From a bacterium (GTDB lineage: Bacteria > Cyanobacteriota > Vampirovibrionia > Gastranaerophilales > Gastranaerophilaceae), in the NCBI GenBank assembly GCA_024408855.1, contig JAKSUQ010000003.1, positions 48,276 to 112,275 of the forward strand: DNA of 64,000 nt. Reading direction: 5' to 3'. This document shows, one piece after another, positions 34,725 to 43,395 of the stretch. Position numbers and translations under genes: made by a program. The notes under the pieces are model-generated. The model was not told the DNA's origin. It saw only the letters and a list, made by a program, of their open reading frames with translations, and ran no database searches. Positions within the stretch are counted from its first letter, which is position 1. Every line of letters begins with the position of its first letter.

Positions 34725-36527
34725 ATGGGGAGAATTGTTCAACTATCAAAAAACGTAATTAATCAGATTGCTGCCGGAGAGGTTATTGAGCGTCCTTATT
34801 CTGTTGTTAAAGAACTTGTAGAAAATTCTGTTGACGCAGGTGCTACAAAAGTTAGTATTGAAATAGCTAATGAGTGCCGTGATATAAGAGTTGCTGACAA
34901 CGGTTCCGGGATACATCCTGAAGATATTGTATTAGCTTTTTCAAAACATGCTACAAGCAAAATTCAAACGGGTGAGGACCTGTATAACATTCGTACAATG
35001 GGATTTAGAGGTGAGGCATTAGCCAGTATAATTTCTATTGCAAAACTTACCTGTACTACAAGAACAAAAGACTTTGATTACGGAGTGAAAGTTGAATGTC
35101 AGAATTCTGAGGTTAAACAAACAAATACAGGTTGTGCAGTCGGTACTATTATGGAAATAAGGGACTTGTTTTTTAATTTGCCAGCACGGCTAAAATTTTT
35201 AAAAAGTGCAAAAACCGAACTTTCATATATTAGTGAATTTGTGCAATCGATAGCTCTTATTCATCCGGATGTTTCATTTGAATTAAAATTTAACGGTAAA
35301 GTAGTTATAAAAACAACTTCTTGTTCCGAGCAAGCTCAAACTGTAAGAGAAATTTTTTCATCAGAAACTGCTAAGAATTTAAGACCTGTATTGAAAACGG
35401 ATAAACTTTCAGAATTAAAAATTTCGGGTTTTGTCAGTTCGCCTGATTATACAAGGGCAAGCAAAAAAGATTACTATACTTATGTCAACTCAAGACTTGT
35501 TAAATGTCCTGTTTTTCAAAAGGCAGTAGATAGTGTATACAGAAATCTTATCGGAAATTCAAGATATCCGTTTGTAATTTTAAATATCCAAATTCCACCT
35601 ACTGATGTTGATGTAAATGTACATCCTACCAAAAAAGAAGTTCGATATAAAAACCCTAATCAAATATTTAACTTTATAATGTCTGCTGTTGATTCGGCAC
35701 TAAAATCTATTGTTGAAACAAATCCGAATCCGAATATTACTTGTAATAGTTACCAAGAATCCGTTTATAAGAAAAATTTTCAAACAAATGATACTATTGA
35801 AGTAGAAGCATCTTCAAGTATTGCTGAATTTTTTACAAGACCGACAGAAACTGAAAAAGACAAAGAATATACGCTCAATATGCCTGTTAAAAAATATCCT
35901 ATTAAGGAATTTAATAAGCCTATTGCTGATAAATCAATACAAACAGAATTGATTAAAGCGGATCAAATTGCACAAGAAGATGTTATCATTGGGCAATACA
36001 GAAAAACTTATATTCTTATTGAAAAAGAAAACGGACTTGAAATTGTTGATCAACATATAGCTGAAGAAAGATATATTTATGAAAAGTTAAAAGCATCCGC
36101 TAATATAGATTGTCAGTTGCTTTTTATATCTGATATAATTTCAATTTCGCCATCTGATAAAGAGCTTTTGTCTCAAAATAAAGATAAACTTGCAAAATAT
36201 GGTTATGAATTTGAGTTTGTTTCTGATACCGAACTTATATTCAGAAAAATCCCGCAGATTATATCAAAAATTCCACCGAAAGAGATCTTGGCAGATATTT
36301 TGGAAAATATTTCAGGTTACATTAATAATATTGAAGAAAAAATATTAATAACAACATCTTGTAAAGCGTCTGTTAAAGCCAATACACAACTAAATTTATT
36401 TCAAATGGAAGAAATTATAAGGAATTGGAGAACTTGCAAAAACCCGGAAACCTGCCCGCACGGTAGACCGATTGCAAAATATTTTGAACATAAGGAGTTG
36501 GCAAAATTTTTCCAACGTAATAAATAG
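34725..36527 (+). CDS. mutL: DNA mismatch repair protein MutL
   Basis: A 600-residue MutL. The N-terminal GHKL ATPase has AAGEVIERPYSVVKELVENS, DNGSGI, ATSKI and GFRGEALASI. The C-terminal part carries the nicking-endonuclease motif DQHIAEERYIYE (consensus DQHA-x2-E-x4-E) and the zinc-site blocks SCKASVKA and CPHGRPI. It should therefore nick the strand itself, as in bacteria lacking MutH. The start was set at MGRIVQL (34725); the frame opens upstream but only across the promoter. Its stop lies two bases from that of convergent nadK. Confidence 0.95.
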   Translation: MGRIVQLSKNVINQIAAGEVIERPYSVVKELVENSVDAGATKVSIEIANECRDIRVADNGSGIHPEDIVLAFSKHATSKIQTGEDLYNIRTMGFRGEALASIISIAKLTCTTRTKDFDYGVKVECQNSEVKQTNTGCAVGTIMEIRDLFFNLPARLKFLKSAKTELSYISEFVQSIALIHPDVSFELKFNGKVVIKTTSCSEQAQTVREIFSSETAKNLRPVLKTDKLSELKISGFVSSPDYTRASKKDYYTYVNSRLVKCPVFQKAVDSVYRNLIGNSRYPFVILNIQIPPTDVDVNVHPTKKEVRYKNPNQIFNFIMSAVDSALKSIVETNPNPNITCNSYQESVYKKNFQTNDTIEVEASSSIAEFFTRPTETEKDKEYTLNMPVKKYPIKEFNKPIADKSIQTELIKADQIAQEDVIIGQYRKTYILIEKENGLEIVDQHIAEERYIYEKLKASANIDCQLLFISDIISISPSDKELLSQNKDKLAKYGYEFEFVSDTELIFRKIPQIISKIPPKEILADILENISGYINNIEEKILITTSCKASVKANTQLNLFQMEEIIRNWRTCKNPETCPHGRPIAKYFEHKELAKFFQRNK

Positions 36528-36528
36528 A

Positions 36529-37305
36529 TTATGCTTCTGGAGATACGCCCCAGTGAAGTTTATTTCTTAAAACAGAATAAAACTGTCTTTTTTTCAAAAA
36601 TGCAAGAACTGCTTTTTGCTCGGAAACAGAAATTTCGATTTTATCAGTACATTCAATTTTGTCATATCCGTCAATAGCAACACTTAAAAGTCCATCATTA
36701 GTTTTGATAACAGGCTTTTCAGTTATTGGAACAACTAATGGTCTTGCATTTAGGGTATGTGGACATATCGGCACAATGACTATTGCATCAAGAGTCGGGT
36801 ATACAACAGGACCTCCGGCTGATAATCCGTATGCAGTTGAGCCTGTTGGAGTCGATATAATTAAACCGTCTGCTATATAATCACAAACTTGGTGTCCGTT
36901 AATTTTCAAATAAAAATTTGATGCTCTGGAAGAATTACAACCTCTTACGACAAAGTCATTTAATGCCAAGTAATCTGATGATCGCAACATAATACGTTCT
37001 TCTGTATGATATTCTCCTCTTACTACGGCTTTTATAATTGTCTGTATTTTTTCCGATTGGGATAAAAAGCCGAGTCTGCCCATATTTATTCCTAATACGG
37101 GGATTTTTTTTGCAGAATAAAATCTGGCTGTTCTTAAAATTGTACCGTCTCCGCCTAAAGTTATTGTAAAATCACCATAATATTGCATTTCATCAATATC
37201 AAAAGATTTAAATTCGGTATTGTATTTTTTTAATTCTTCTTCAACTTTTGTTAGCTGTTCTTTGTAATTAGGAATATTTTTGTTATAAATTATATTGATT
37301 TTCAT
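36529..37305 (-). CDS. nadK: NAD kinase
   Basis: A 258-residue NAD kinase, which makes NADP+ from NAD+ and ATP or polyphosphate. Motifs are GGDGT at 51-55, NMGRLGFLS, and the Gly-rich STPTGSTAYGLSAGGP with DGLIIS before it. The frame extends far upstream, but the family-typical start MKINIIYNKN at 37305 is preferred. A TATAAT lies seven bases before it with no ribosome site. Confidence 0.94.
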   Translation of the reverse strand: MKINIIYNKNIPNYKEQLTKVEEELKKYNTEFKSFDIDEMQYYGDFTITLGGDGTILRTARFYSAKKIPVLGINMGRLGFLSQSEKIQTIIKAVVRGEYHTEERIMLRSSDYLALNDFVVRGCNSSRASNFYLKINGHQVCDYIADGLIISTPTGSTAYGLSAGGPVVYPTLDAIVIVPICPHTLNARPLVVPITEKPVIKTNDGLLSVAIDGYDKIECTDKIEISVSEQKAVLAFLKKRQFYSVLRNKLHWGVSPEA

Positions 37306-37312
37306 ATTCAAA

Positions 37313-37318
37313 ATTATA
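37313..37318 (-). promoter_or_regulatory. -10 box seven bases before nadK ATG
   Basis: A perfect TATAAT on the reverse strand, seven bases before the nadK start codon at 37305. It suggests leaderless transcription. Confidence 0.45.
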
Positions 37319-37383
37319 CCATATAATTTAGTTTTACAAATATAATGCCGATGATATAATAATAAAAGACGAGGGAATATAAA

Positions 37384-37893
37384 ATGATTGAAATGAAAGT
37401 AATGGGTATAGCACTTGATGTAAGAACGAACTCTCCTATTGTTGTGTTGCACGATTTGGAAAACAGAAAGGCTTTGCCTATTTGGATTGGTTCTGCAGAA
37501 GCAAGTGCAATAATAAGATGCATAGAAGGGTTATCTGTTACAAGACCGATGACGCATGATTTGCTTAATAATGTAATTAAGCAAACAGGGTATAAAGTTG
37601 AAAAAATAGAGATAAATGATGTGGAAAAGGAAACCTATTATTCTACAATATATATATCAAAAGGAGATGAGGTTATTGAAATTGATTCAAGACCTTCTGA
37701 TGCAATAGCAATAGCAATGAGAGCGGAAGTCCCTATTTATGTTACCTCTAATGTTCTCATGAATGGTTCTGTTTCAACAGATGCTGCAAAAGATGAAGAA
37801 GAAGCTCAAGAGTTTAAGGATTTTATCCAAAATATAAAACCGTCCGATTTTGAAAAATTAATGAAAGATAACCACGAGGAATCTGATCAATAA
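37384..37893 (+). CDS. DUF151 bifunctional nuclease-like protein
   Basis: A 169-residue protein of the DUF151 family (BFN domain), described in plants and bacteria as having DNase/RNase activity. Typical blocks are PIVVLHDLENRKALPIWIG, RPMTHDLL and DSRPSDAIAIAMRA. The C-terminal 30 residues are an acidic tail. AGGG about ten bases upstream supports the ATG, and TATAAT at 37354 gives a normal leader. It is followed 15 bases later by dapL. Confidence 0.85.
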   Translation: MIEMKVMGIALDVRTNSPIVVLHDLENRKALPIWIGSAEASAIIRCIEGLSVTRPMTHDLLNNVIKQTGYKVEKIEINDVEKETYYSTIYISKGDEVIEIDSRPSDAIAIAMRAEVPIYVTSNVLMNGSVSTDAAKDEEEAQEFKDFIQNIKPSDFEKLMKDNHEESDQ

Positions 37894-37907
37894 ATTAAGG
37901 AGCTGTT

Positions 37908-39077
37908 ATGAATTTGAATAAGAATTATGAAAATCTTGAACAAAATTACTTGTTTACAACGGTTGCAAAAAAGGTTCAAGAATATGTAGCTCAAAATCCT
38001 GATAAAAAAATTATAAAACTCGGAATAGGTGATGTAACAAGACCATTGTGCAAATCAGTTATTGATGCAATGCACAGGGCTGTTGATGAAATGGCGGTAC
38101 AAGAAACTTTTAAAGGTTATGGTCCGGAACAAGGTTATGCTTTTTTGCGTGAAGCTATTAAAAAGTATTATCAATCACATGGGGTTGCTTTAAAAATTGA
38201 AGAAATTTTTGTTTCAGACGGTGCCAAGAGCGATTTGGGAAATATTTTAGATTTATTTGATAAAGACAATACAGTTCTTGTGCCTGATCCTGTTTATCCT
38301 GTATATGTTGATACAAATATAATGGCAGGAAGAAAAATTATTTTTATAAATGCTAATGAGAACAATGAATTTTTACCTATGCCTGATGAAAGTATTCAGG
38401 CTGATTTAATCTATATTTGTTCTCCGAATAATCCGACAGGTGCAGTTTACACAAAATCTCAATTAAAATGTTGGGTTGATTATGCAAATAAAAATAACTC
38501 AATTATACTTTTTGATTCAGCTTATGAAGCATTTATTGATGATGAAGAAATTCCGCATAGCATATATGAAATAGACGGTTCAAAAACTTGTGCTGTTGAA
38601 ATTTGTTCATTCTCCAAAACGGCAGGATTTACCGGTACGCGGTGCGGATACACTATTGTCCCTATGGAAATCCCTAATCTTAATCAGATGTGGTTAAGGC
38701 GGCAATCTACAAAGTTTAACGGAGTTCCGTATATTGTTCAACGTGGTGCTGAAGCTGTTTTCTCCAAAGATGGCTCAGAAGAAATCAAGCAAAATTTACG
38801 TTATTATCAAAACAATGCCAAAATTATTTCAGATACATTGACATCTTGTAAAATTTGGCACATAGGAGGAAAACATTCGCCGTATATTTGGTTAAAATGT
38901 CCGGATAGTATGACTTCATGGGAATTTTTTGATTATTTGCTTAATAATATTCAAGTTGTAGGAACTCCTGGTGCAGGTTTTGGCAAAAACGGTGAGGGGT
39001 TTTTCAGATTAACATCCTTTGGTTCCGAAGAAAATACGCTTGAAGCCATGAAACGATTTAAGCAACTTTTCGGATAA
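37908..39077 (+). CDS. dapL: LL-diaminopimelate aminotransferase
   Basis: A 389-residue fold-type I aminotransferase. DapL converts tetrahydrodipicolinate to LL-diaminopimelate in one step for lysine and peptidoglycan synthesis; the route is used by cyanobacteria, plants and chlamydiae. Recognisable blocks are KLGIGDVTRPL, FKGYGPEQGYAFLREAI, SPNNPTGAVY and the PLP-lysine CSFSKTAGFTGTRCG near residue 236. AAGGAG supports the start. A second related enzyme is at 49 kb. Confidence 0.92.
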   Translation: MNLNKNYENLEQNYLFTTVAKKVQEYVAQNPDKKIIKLGIGDVTRPLCKSVIDAMHRAVDEMAVQETFKGYGPEQGYAFLREAIKKYYQSHGVALKIEEIFVSDGAKSDLGNILDLFDKDNTVLVPDPVYPVYVDTNIMAGRKIIFINANENNEFLPMPDESIQADLIYICSPNNPTGAVYTKSQLKCWVDYANKNNSIILFDSAYEAFIDDEEIPHSIYEIDGSKTCAVEICSFSKTAGFTGTRCGYTIVPMEIPNLNQMWLRRQSTKFNGVPYIVQRGAEAVFSKDGSEEIKQNLRYYQNNAKIISDTLTSCKIWHIGGKHSPYIWLKCPDSMTSWEFFDYLLNNIQVVGTPGAGFGKNGEGFFRLTSFGSEENTLEAMKRFKQLFG

Positions 39078-39079
39078 AA

Positions 39080-39727
39080 CTAATTTTCTTGTCTTAAAAG
39101 TATAACAGCACGATTTAATTCTTCTTTAAGATATTCGATTTGTTGGTTTATATTCTCCGGATTATAAATTGAGCCTGATGCTTGATATGCCAAATATCTT
39201 TGATAAATCTGTGCTTCTCTCCTTAATTGTGCAATAGATTTTGTATATTGGTTTATTTCAACTAATTTCCTGAATGATTCATAATAGCTTTCCGGTTTTG
39301 AATCATATTTTTGCATAAGATGATCTAAATTCATTGTTAAAACATTAGCTCTTGTTACAAATAATTGTACATTGTTCTCATCTTCAATGCAATCAACAAG
39401 TTTTTCTATAATAGATATGATTTCGTTTGCATCTTTTACATATTCTGATGTCTTATCTTTTTTCATAATTATATCAATATAAGCAGGATTTTCTCTTGGT
39501 ACAGGTTTTAGCTCGGAGGGGTCATTAAAATCCTTTTGTGATTCAAAAATCGGTGTTCCGACTTTTTGCTCATCCTTTTTGTATTTTTCGTTTAAATCAG
39601 GGAGTGTACCGGCATAACCTTTCCCGTCCAATTCTAATTCAAGTGCTTTATCTTTTTTATCCCAAAAGAATGCATTGGCAGGTAACACAAACGATAAAAA
39701 AATTAATATGATTATAAACTTTTTCAT
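39080..39727 (-). CDS. Exported protein of unknown function
   Basis: A 215-residue protein with a clear signal peptide (KKFIIILIFLSFVLPANA, cut before FFW). The mature part is charged and helical, with a long C-terminal coiled-coil-like stretch (QLRREAQIYQRY, EYLKEELNRAVILLRQ). No Cys lipobox or known domain was seen. Its ATG is preceded by TATAAT six bases upstream, another leaderless arrangement. The stop is two bases from that of dapL. Confidence 0.7.
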   Translation of the reverse strand: MKKFIIILIFLSFVLPANAFFWDKKDKALELELDGKGYAGTLPDLNEKYKKDEQKVGTPIFESQKDFNDPSELKPVPRENPAYIDIIMKKDKTSEYVKDANEIISIIEKLVDCIEDENNVQLFVTRANVLTMNLDHLMQKYDSKPESYYESFRKLVEINQYTKSIAQLRREAQIYQRYLAYQASGSIYNPENINQQIEYLKEELNRAVILLRQEN

Positions 39728-39733
39728 ATTTAT

Positions 39734-39739
39734 ATTATA
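39734..39739 (-). promoter_or_regulatory. -10 box six bases before the exported-protein ATG
   Basis: A perfect TATAAT on the reverse strand followed by six bases and the ATG at 39727. A weak TTTGCC lies 17 bases upstream. Confidence 0.45.
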
Positions 39740-39794
39740 TTCATTAATTTCTAAAAGGCAAAAATGGAAATGCGATTGTTTTTATTAAAAATTG

Positions 39795-39822
39795 TTGACA
39801 ATAATCTCTTTTTTGCTATGAT
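39795..39822 (+). promoter_or_regulatory. Near-consensus promoter of the trpR-like gene
   Basis: TTGACA (39795-39800), a 16-base spacer and TATGAT (39817-39822), with the ATG six bases later. This is the strongest case for leaderless transcription in the window, because both boxes are good. Confidence 0.65.
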
Positions 39823-39828
39823 GTTTCT

Positions 39829-40122
39829 ATGGATAGTAACATTATAGATGACGATTTTCTTTTTAATATAATAAATCAGATTATGGCAAAAAGGACTGCT
39901 AAACGTGATTTTAAGAGTGTTTTTAAAGAGCTTCTTACAAAATCTGAAATCGAAACTCTATCGAAACGATGGCGTATTATGCAAATGCTTGCGGTCGGAA
40001 AGACTCAAAGAGAAATCGCAAATGAGCTTAATGTAAGTCTTTGTAAGGTTACAAGGGGCTCAAAAATTTTAAAAGATAGAAATTCGATTTTGGCAAAATT
40101 TTTATTAAAGGAGAAAATTTGA
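39829..40122 (+). CDS. TrpR-family repressor
   Basis: A 97-residue all-helical regulator of the Trp repressor fold. The block LSKRWRIMQMLAVGKTQREI followed by NELNVSLCKVTRGS aligns with the TrpR DNA-binding helix-turn-helix (QRELKNELGAGIATITRGS in E. coli). Its stop overlaps the trpB start (TGATG), so tryptophan-responsive control of trpB is likely by context. The ligand is not proven, and YerC-type family members have other roles. No classic trp operator was found near the promoter. Confidence 0.72.
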   Translation: MDSNIIDDDFLFNIINQIMAKRTAKRDFKSVFKELLTKSEIETLSKRWRIMQMLAVGKTQREIANELNVSLCKVTRGSKILKDRNSILAKFLLKEKI

Positions 40123-41318
40123 TGAAAACAATGAATAATATATTACCTACAAAAGAGGGTTATTTTGGAAACTATGGCGGACAATATTTGCCTGAAAAAT
40201 TGAAATTTGAATATTCAAAAATCGCAGATGCTTTTTTAAAGATGAAAGACGATAAATCTTTTAATGACGAATTGAATGACTTATTGGTACATTATGCAGG
40301 ACGACCGAGCCCGATATATTATGCCAAAAATCTTTCTTTAAAATATGGTGCGGAAATATATTTGAAACGGGAAGATTTGAATCATACCGGTGCTCATAAA
40401 ATCAATCATAGTTTGGGAGAAGCATTGCTTGCAAAGAAATTAGGAAAAACCAAACTAATAGCCGAAACAGGTGCAGGACAACATGGTGTAGCTATTGCAA
40501 CGGCAGCAACGATTATGGGATTAGATTGTGATATTTACATGGGAGAAATTGATATTGCAAAAGAACGCCCGAATGTAGACAGAATGAATTTGTTGGGCGC
40601 GAATATAATTTCGGTTAACAAGGGCACAAAAACTTTAAAAGAAGCTGTTGATGCATCTTTTAAGGCTTATTCGGAAGAATATGAGCATGCTATGTACGCA
40701 ATAGGTTCTGTTGTAGGTCCACACCCGTTTCCTATGATAGTTGAACATTTTCAATCCGTAATTGGTAGGGAAGCAAGAGAACAGATTCTCAATATGTGCG
40801 GACAACTTCCTAATTATGTTGTAGCATGCGTAGGTGGCGGTTCAAATTCGATAGGAATTTTTAACGGATTTCTGAACGATAGCGACGTAAGATTAATTGG
40901 GGTTGAACCATTGGGCAAAGGTGAGAAATTAGGAGACAATGCCGCAAGTATTAATTATGGGTGTGAAGGTGTTTTACACGGATTTAAATCGTTGTTTTTA
41001 CAAGATGCTGACGGAAATATTGCAAATGCTTATTCTGTCGCAAGCGGGTTGGATTATCCTGGGGTTGGTCCAAAACATGCTTATCTTAATAGTATTAAAA
41101 GGGCGGAATACGTTACAGTTGATGATAGGGAGGCTGTAAATGCATTTTATAAATTATCAAAAATTGAGGGTATAATTCCTGCTTTGGAAAGTTCACACGC
41201 TTTGGCTTATGCATTAAGGCTTTCAAAACAAGTAGCCAATGATACAAAGATACTTGTTAATATTTCCGGCAGAGGAGACAAAGATATAAATTTCGTAACA
41301 CAAATGTACGGACAATAA
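40122..41318 (+). CDS. trpB: Tryptophan synthase beta chain
   Basis: A 398-residue PLP enzyme that condenses indole with serine to tryptophan. Blocks are GNYGGQYLPEKL, LNHTGAHKINHSLGEALL with the PLP lysine, TGAGQHGVA, GGGSNSIGIF and the C-terminal ISGRGDKD. The start is ATG 40122 with AAGGAG eight bases upstream. There is no trpA or other trp gene beside it. Without its alpha partner it could salvage external indole; trpA may lie elsewhere. Confidence 0.96.
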   Translation: MKTMNNILPTKEGYFGNYGGQYLPEKLKFEYSKIADAFLKMKDDKSFNDELNDLLVHYAGRPSPIYYAKNLSLKYGAEIYLKREDLNHTGAHKINHSLGEALLAKKLGKTKLIAETGAGQHGVAIATAATIMGLDCDIYMGEIDIAKERPNVDRMNLLGANIISVNKGTKTLKEAVDASFKAYSEEYEHAMYAIGSVVGPHPFPMIVEHFQSVIGREAREQILNMCGQLPNYVVACVGGGSNSIGIFNGFLNDSDVRLIGVEPLGKGEKLGDNAASINYGCEGVLHGFKSLFLQDADGNIANAYSVASGLDYPGVGPKHAYLNSIKRAEYVTVDDREAVNAFYKLSKIEGIIPALESSHALAYALRLSKQVANDTKILVNISGRGDKDINFVTQMYGQ

Positions 41319-41390
41319 GGTTTAAGTTTATCAAACTGTTTCTTTCTTTACATAATATCAAAATATGATAAAATAGACAGAGAGGTATTT

Positions 41391-42056
41391 ATGGAAAAAG
41401 TGATTATTTCTCCGTCAATATTGTCGGCAGATTTTATGAATTTGGAGTCTGAAATTCAGGAAGTAAGAAAAGCCGGAGCTGAATGGTTGCATATAGATGT
41501 TATGGATGGTCATTTTGTTCCGAATATAACAATTGGTGTACCGGTTGTAAAATCAATAAGACAAAAATCGGATATGTTTTTGGACACCCATTTGATGATT
41601 GAAAATCCGATAGGATATATTGAACCATTTGCAAATGCGGGATCTGATTTGATAACTTTTCATTTGGAGGTTTGTAAAAATAAGTCGGAAGTGCTTGATA
41701 CTATAAGTGAAATAAGAAAGTTTGGTAAAAAAGTCGGAATTTCCATAAAACCAAATACCGAAGCGAAAGAAATATTTCCGTATTTAAACGATATTGATTT
41801 GTGCCTTGTTATGACTGTTGAACCTGGGTTTGGAGGGCAAGAGTTTATGCATGATTGTGCAATGAAAATTCCGGAAATAAAGAAAAATTCTAATAGTAAT
41901 TTGATAATACAAGTTGATGGTGGTATAAATAATTTAACGGCAAAAATATGTACTGCATTAGGTGCCGACTCTCTTGTTGCAGGCAGCTATATTTATCATA
42001 GCAATAATTATAGTTTAATGATTGAAAATTTGTTAAATAACAGAAGGGAATTATGA
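41391..42056 (+). CDS. rpe: Ribulose-phosphate 3-epimerase
   Basis: A 221-residue TIM-barrel epimerase of the pentose phosphate pathway. Signature blocks are PSILSADFMNLESEI, HIDVMDGHFVPNITIG, DTHLMIENP, VMTVEPGFGGQ and DGGINN, with all metal-binding residues. AGAGAGG supports the ATG. The next gene overlaps its stop (ATGA). Confidence 0.95.
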   Translation: MEKVIISPSILSADFMNLESEIQEVRKAGAEWLHIDVMDGHFVPNITIGVPVVKSIRQKSDMFLDTHLMIENPIGYIEPFANAGSDLITFHLEVCKNKSEVLDTISEIRKFGKKVGISIKPNTEAKEIFPYLNDIDLCLVMTVEPGFGGQEFMHDCAMKIPEIKKNSNSNLIIQVDGGINNLTAKICTALGADSLVAGSYIYHSNNYSLMIENLLNNRREL

Positions 42057-42436
42057 TTATGAGTGAAAATTCTGAATTAGGTAAACTGGATGAATATTTT
42101 GTAAAGTTAAAAAAGACTCTTAATTCTCAAGCTGTTTTTTCTTTAGGCGATAAACGTTATGTTAACAAACAAAGAATTGATGATATTTTGTGCTGTATTG
42201 ATGCAAGTTTTCCCAAAAAGTTAAAAACATTTAAAAGCAGATTTGATAGAGCTGATGCGAATGTCAAAAGTTATGATATTTATCAAAATTTAATTAATAA
42301 TATTAGAATTAAACCTCTGTTTGGTAAGGATAACTATTCAATTAACTATACAAAGGCAATTAAACTCATTGACGATTTGGAAGAGTCGATTAACAATGAT
42401 TTGATATATATAGAAAAATTTTATCCGGCATTGTAA
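42053..42436 (+). CDS. Small unknown helical protein coupled to rpe
   Basis: A 127-residue soluble protein with high Lys and Asn content and several helices (LGKLDEYFVKLKKTLNS, KAIKLIDDLEESINN). No motif was recognised. The first ATG overlaps the rpe stop (ATGA) and has AGGG upstream; a second ATG two codons later is possible. Co-translation with rpe is likely. Confidence 0.6.
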   Translation: MIMSENSELGKLDEYFVKLKKTLNSQAVFSLGDKRYVNKQRIDDILCCIDASFPKKLKTFKSRFDRADANVKSYDIYQNLINNIRIKPLFGKDNYSINYTKAIKLIDDLEESINNDLIYIEKFYPAL

Positions 42437-42527
42437 TAATGCGTAACGCTCTTGCGGACTTTAATTGACTTTTTATAAATGTTTGTAGTACAATTTGATT
42501 GTTGTTAAGGATTAGACGGAGTATAAA

Positions 42528-43127
42528 ATGAATTCGCAGCAAGATGTGATTTACGGTATAATGAACGAATTAGAAGAAGCTCTTGAAAGAGGTATGCCTT
42601 TATTAACTAATTTTTCAATCGTAAAAAAAGACGTGGTTGTTAATATATTAGACAGGTTGTATGATGCACTGCCTGATGAGATAAAAGAAGCTCGTGCTTT
42701 ATTAAGAAGACGTGATGAATTTCAGTATGAAGCTCAACAAAAAGCTGAAAAAATAATTACTGATGCTCAAGCAGAAGCAAACAGGATTCTGAGCGAGTCT
42801 GATTTGTTACGTGCTATGCAAAAAGAAGCTGATAAGGTTAGAGATCAAGTAATCAGCGAATGTGAAGAAATTAAACGTAAGGCTTTGGATGAAGCAAGCT
42901 CTATGAGAAATCAAGCAATTGATGAATCTTTGAGAATTAAGGATAGTGCTTCTGTTTATGCAGAACAAATTTTGGCAGGTTTAGAACAAAATATTAATCA
43001 TGTTCACGAAGTTATTAAAGAAAATCAAATATTGTTAGAGAAAAAACGTGCAGAAGAAGACGGAATGTCTGTCGGCACATATGCTAATCAGGAAAGTCGT
43101 TATGCACAAGATTTTCAAATGCATTAA
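42528..43127 (+). CDS. Coiled-coil protein resembling DivIVA / ATP synthase b
   Basis: A 199-residue protein. Residues 1-60 are a compact helical head, 60-180 a long coiled coil with the Ala/Glu pattern AEKIITDAQAEANRILSES that superficially matches F-type ATPase subunit b and DivIVA. There is no TM segment, so it is not a true b subunit. CGGAG nine bases upstream supports the ATG. Its message ends at the terminator at 43152. A cytoskeletal or septal scaffold role is conceivable but unproven. Confidence 0.65.
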   Translation: MNSQQDVIYGIMNELEEALERGMPLLTNFSIVKKDVVVNILDRLYDALPDEIKEARALLRRRDEFQYEAQQKAEKIITDAQAEANRILSESDLLRAMQKEADKVRDQVISECEEIKRKALDEASSMRNQAIDESLRIKDSASVYAEQILAGLEQNINHVHEVIKENQILLEKKRAEEDGMSVGTYANQESRYAQDFQMH

Positions 43128-43151
43128 TAATAGAATTTAAATAATATGAAA

Positions 43152-43176
43152 AAGCTGTCGATTAGACGGCTTTTTT
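43152..43176 (+). terminator. Rho-independent terminator
   Basis: AAGCTGTC (43152-43159) pairs with GACGGCTT (43165-43172, one G-U pair), followed by a T run. It separates the coiled-coil gene from the riboswitch operon. Confidence 0.85.
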
Positions 43177-43203
43177 ATTGCAATTTTTGCAAATTATCAA
43201 TAT

Positions 43204-43230
43204 TTGTTTTAGAATAAATAAAAATATAAT
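43204..43230 (+). promoter_or_regulatory. Promoter of the riboswitch operon
   Basis: TTGTTT (43204-43209), a 15-base spacer and a perfect TATAAT (43225-43230). The predicted transcript starts around 43237, close to the left side of the riboswitch core, so the aptamer would be at the extreme 5' end. Confidence 0.5.
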
Positions 43231-43232
43231 AT

Positions 43233-43390
43233 GAGGAAATTACGGTGAAAATCCGTAGCTGTGCCGCAGCCGTTAAAGTCGGAATACTCTTTTTACTAAA
43301 GTTTCTCTTTTGTAAAATGAATCAACACTTCGAGTCAAAGTGATTGATATGAGCTTCTTTTGGTTTGCGGTACTGCGAGCAAAAGAGGTT
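43233..43390 (+). ncRNA. Compact cobalamin (B12) riboswitch
   Basis: The core reads AGGAAATTA, CGGTGAAAATCCG, GCTGTGCCGCAGC, CCGT and AAGTCGGAATAC. This matches the conserved B12-box consensus (GGTGNAANTCC, GCTGNCCCGCNACTGT, AGTCNGGANAC) in the right order. GAG (43233) and CTC (43287) can close P3. The peripheral P7-P12 part is absent, as in the small class II forms. Downstream, 43354-43388 forms a 14-bp hairpin whose loop CGGTA can pair with the L5 loop TGCCG, and whose 3' arm contains the ribosome site AAGAGG. This predicts translational OFF control by cobalamin. Ligand form cannot be read from sequence. Confidence 0.85.
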
Positions 43391-43395
43391 TATTC

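Noticed and set aside
39795..39828. Classic Trp operator before the TrpR-like gene
   Set aside because: No CTAGTTAACTAG-like dyad is visible; the ligand and operator remain unknown.
42528..43127. ATP synthase subunit b
   Set aside because: No membrane anchor and no other ATPase genes nearby; only the coiled coil is similar.
43360..43395. Upstream extension of the riboswitch-controlled gene
   Set aside because: The added codons lie inside the RBS-sequestering hairpin, and AAGAGG points to the TTG at 43396.
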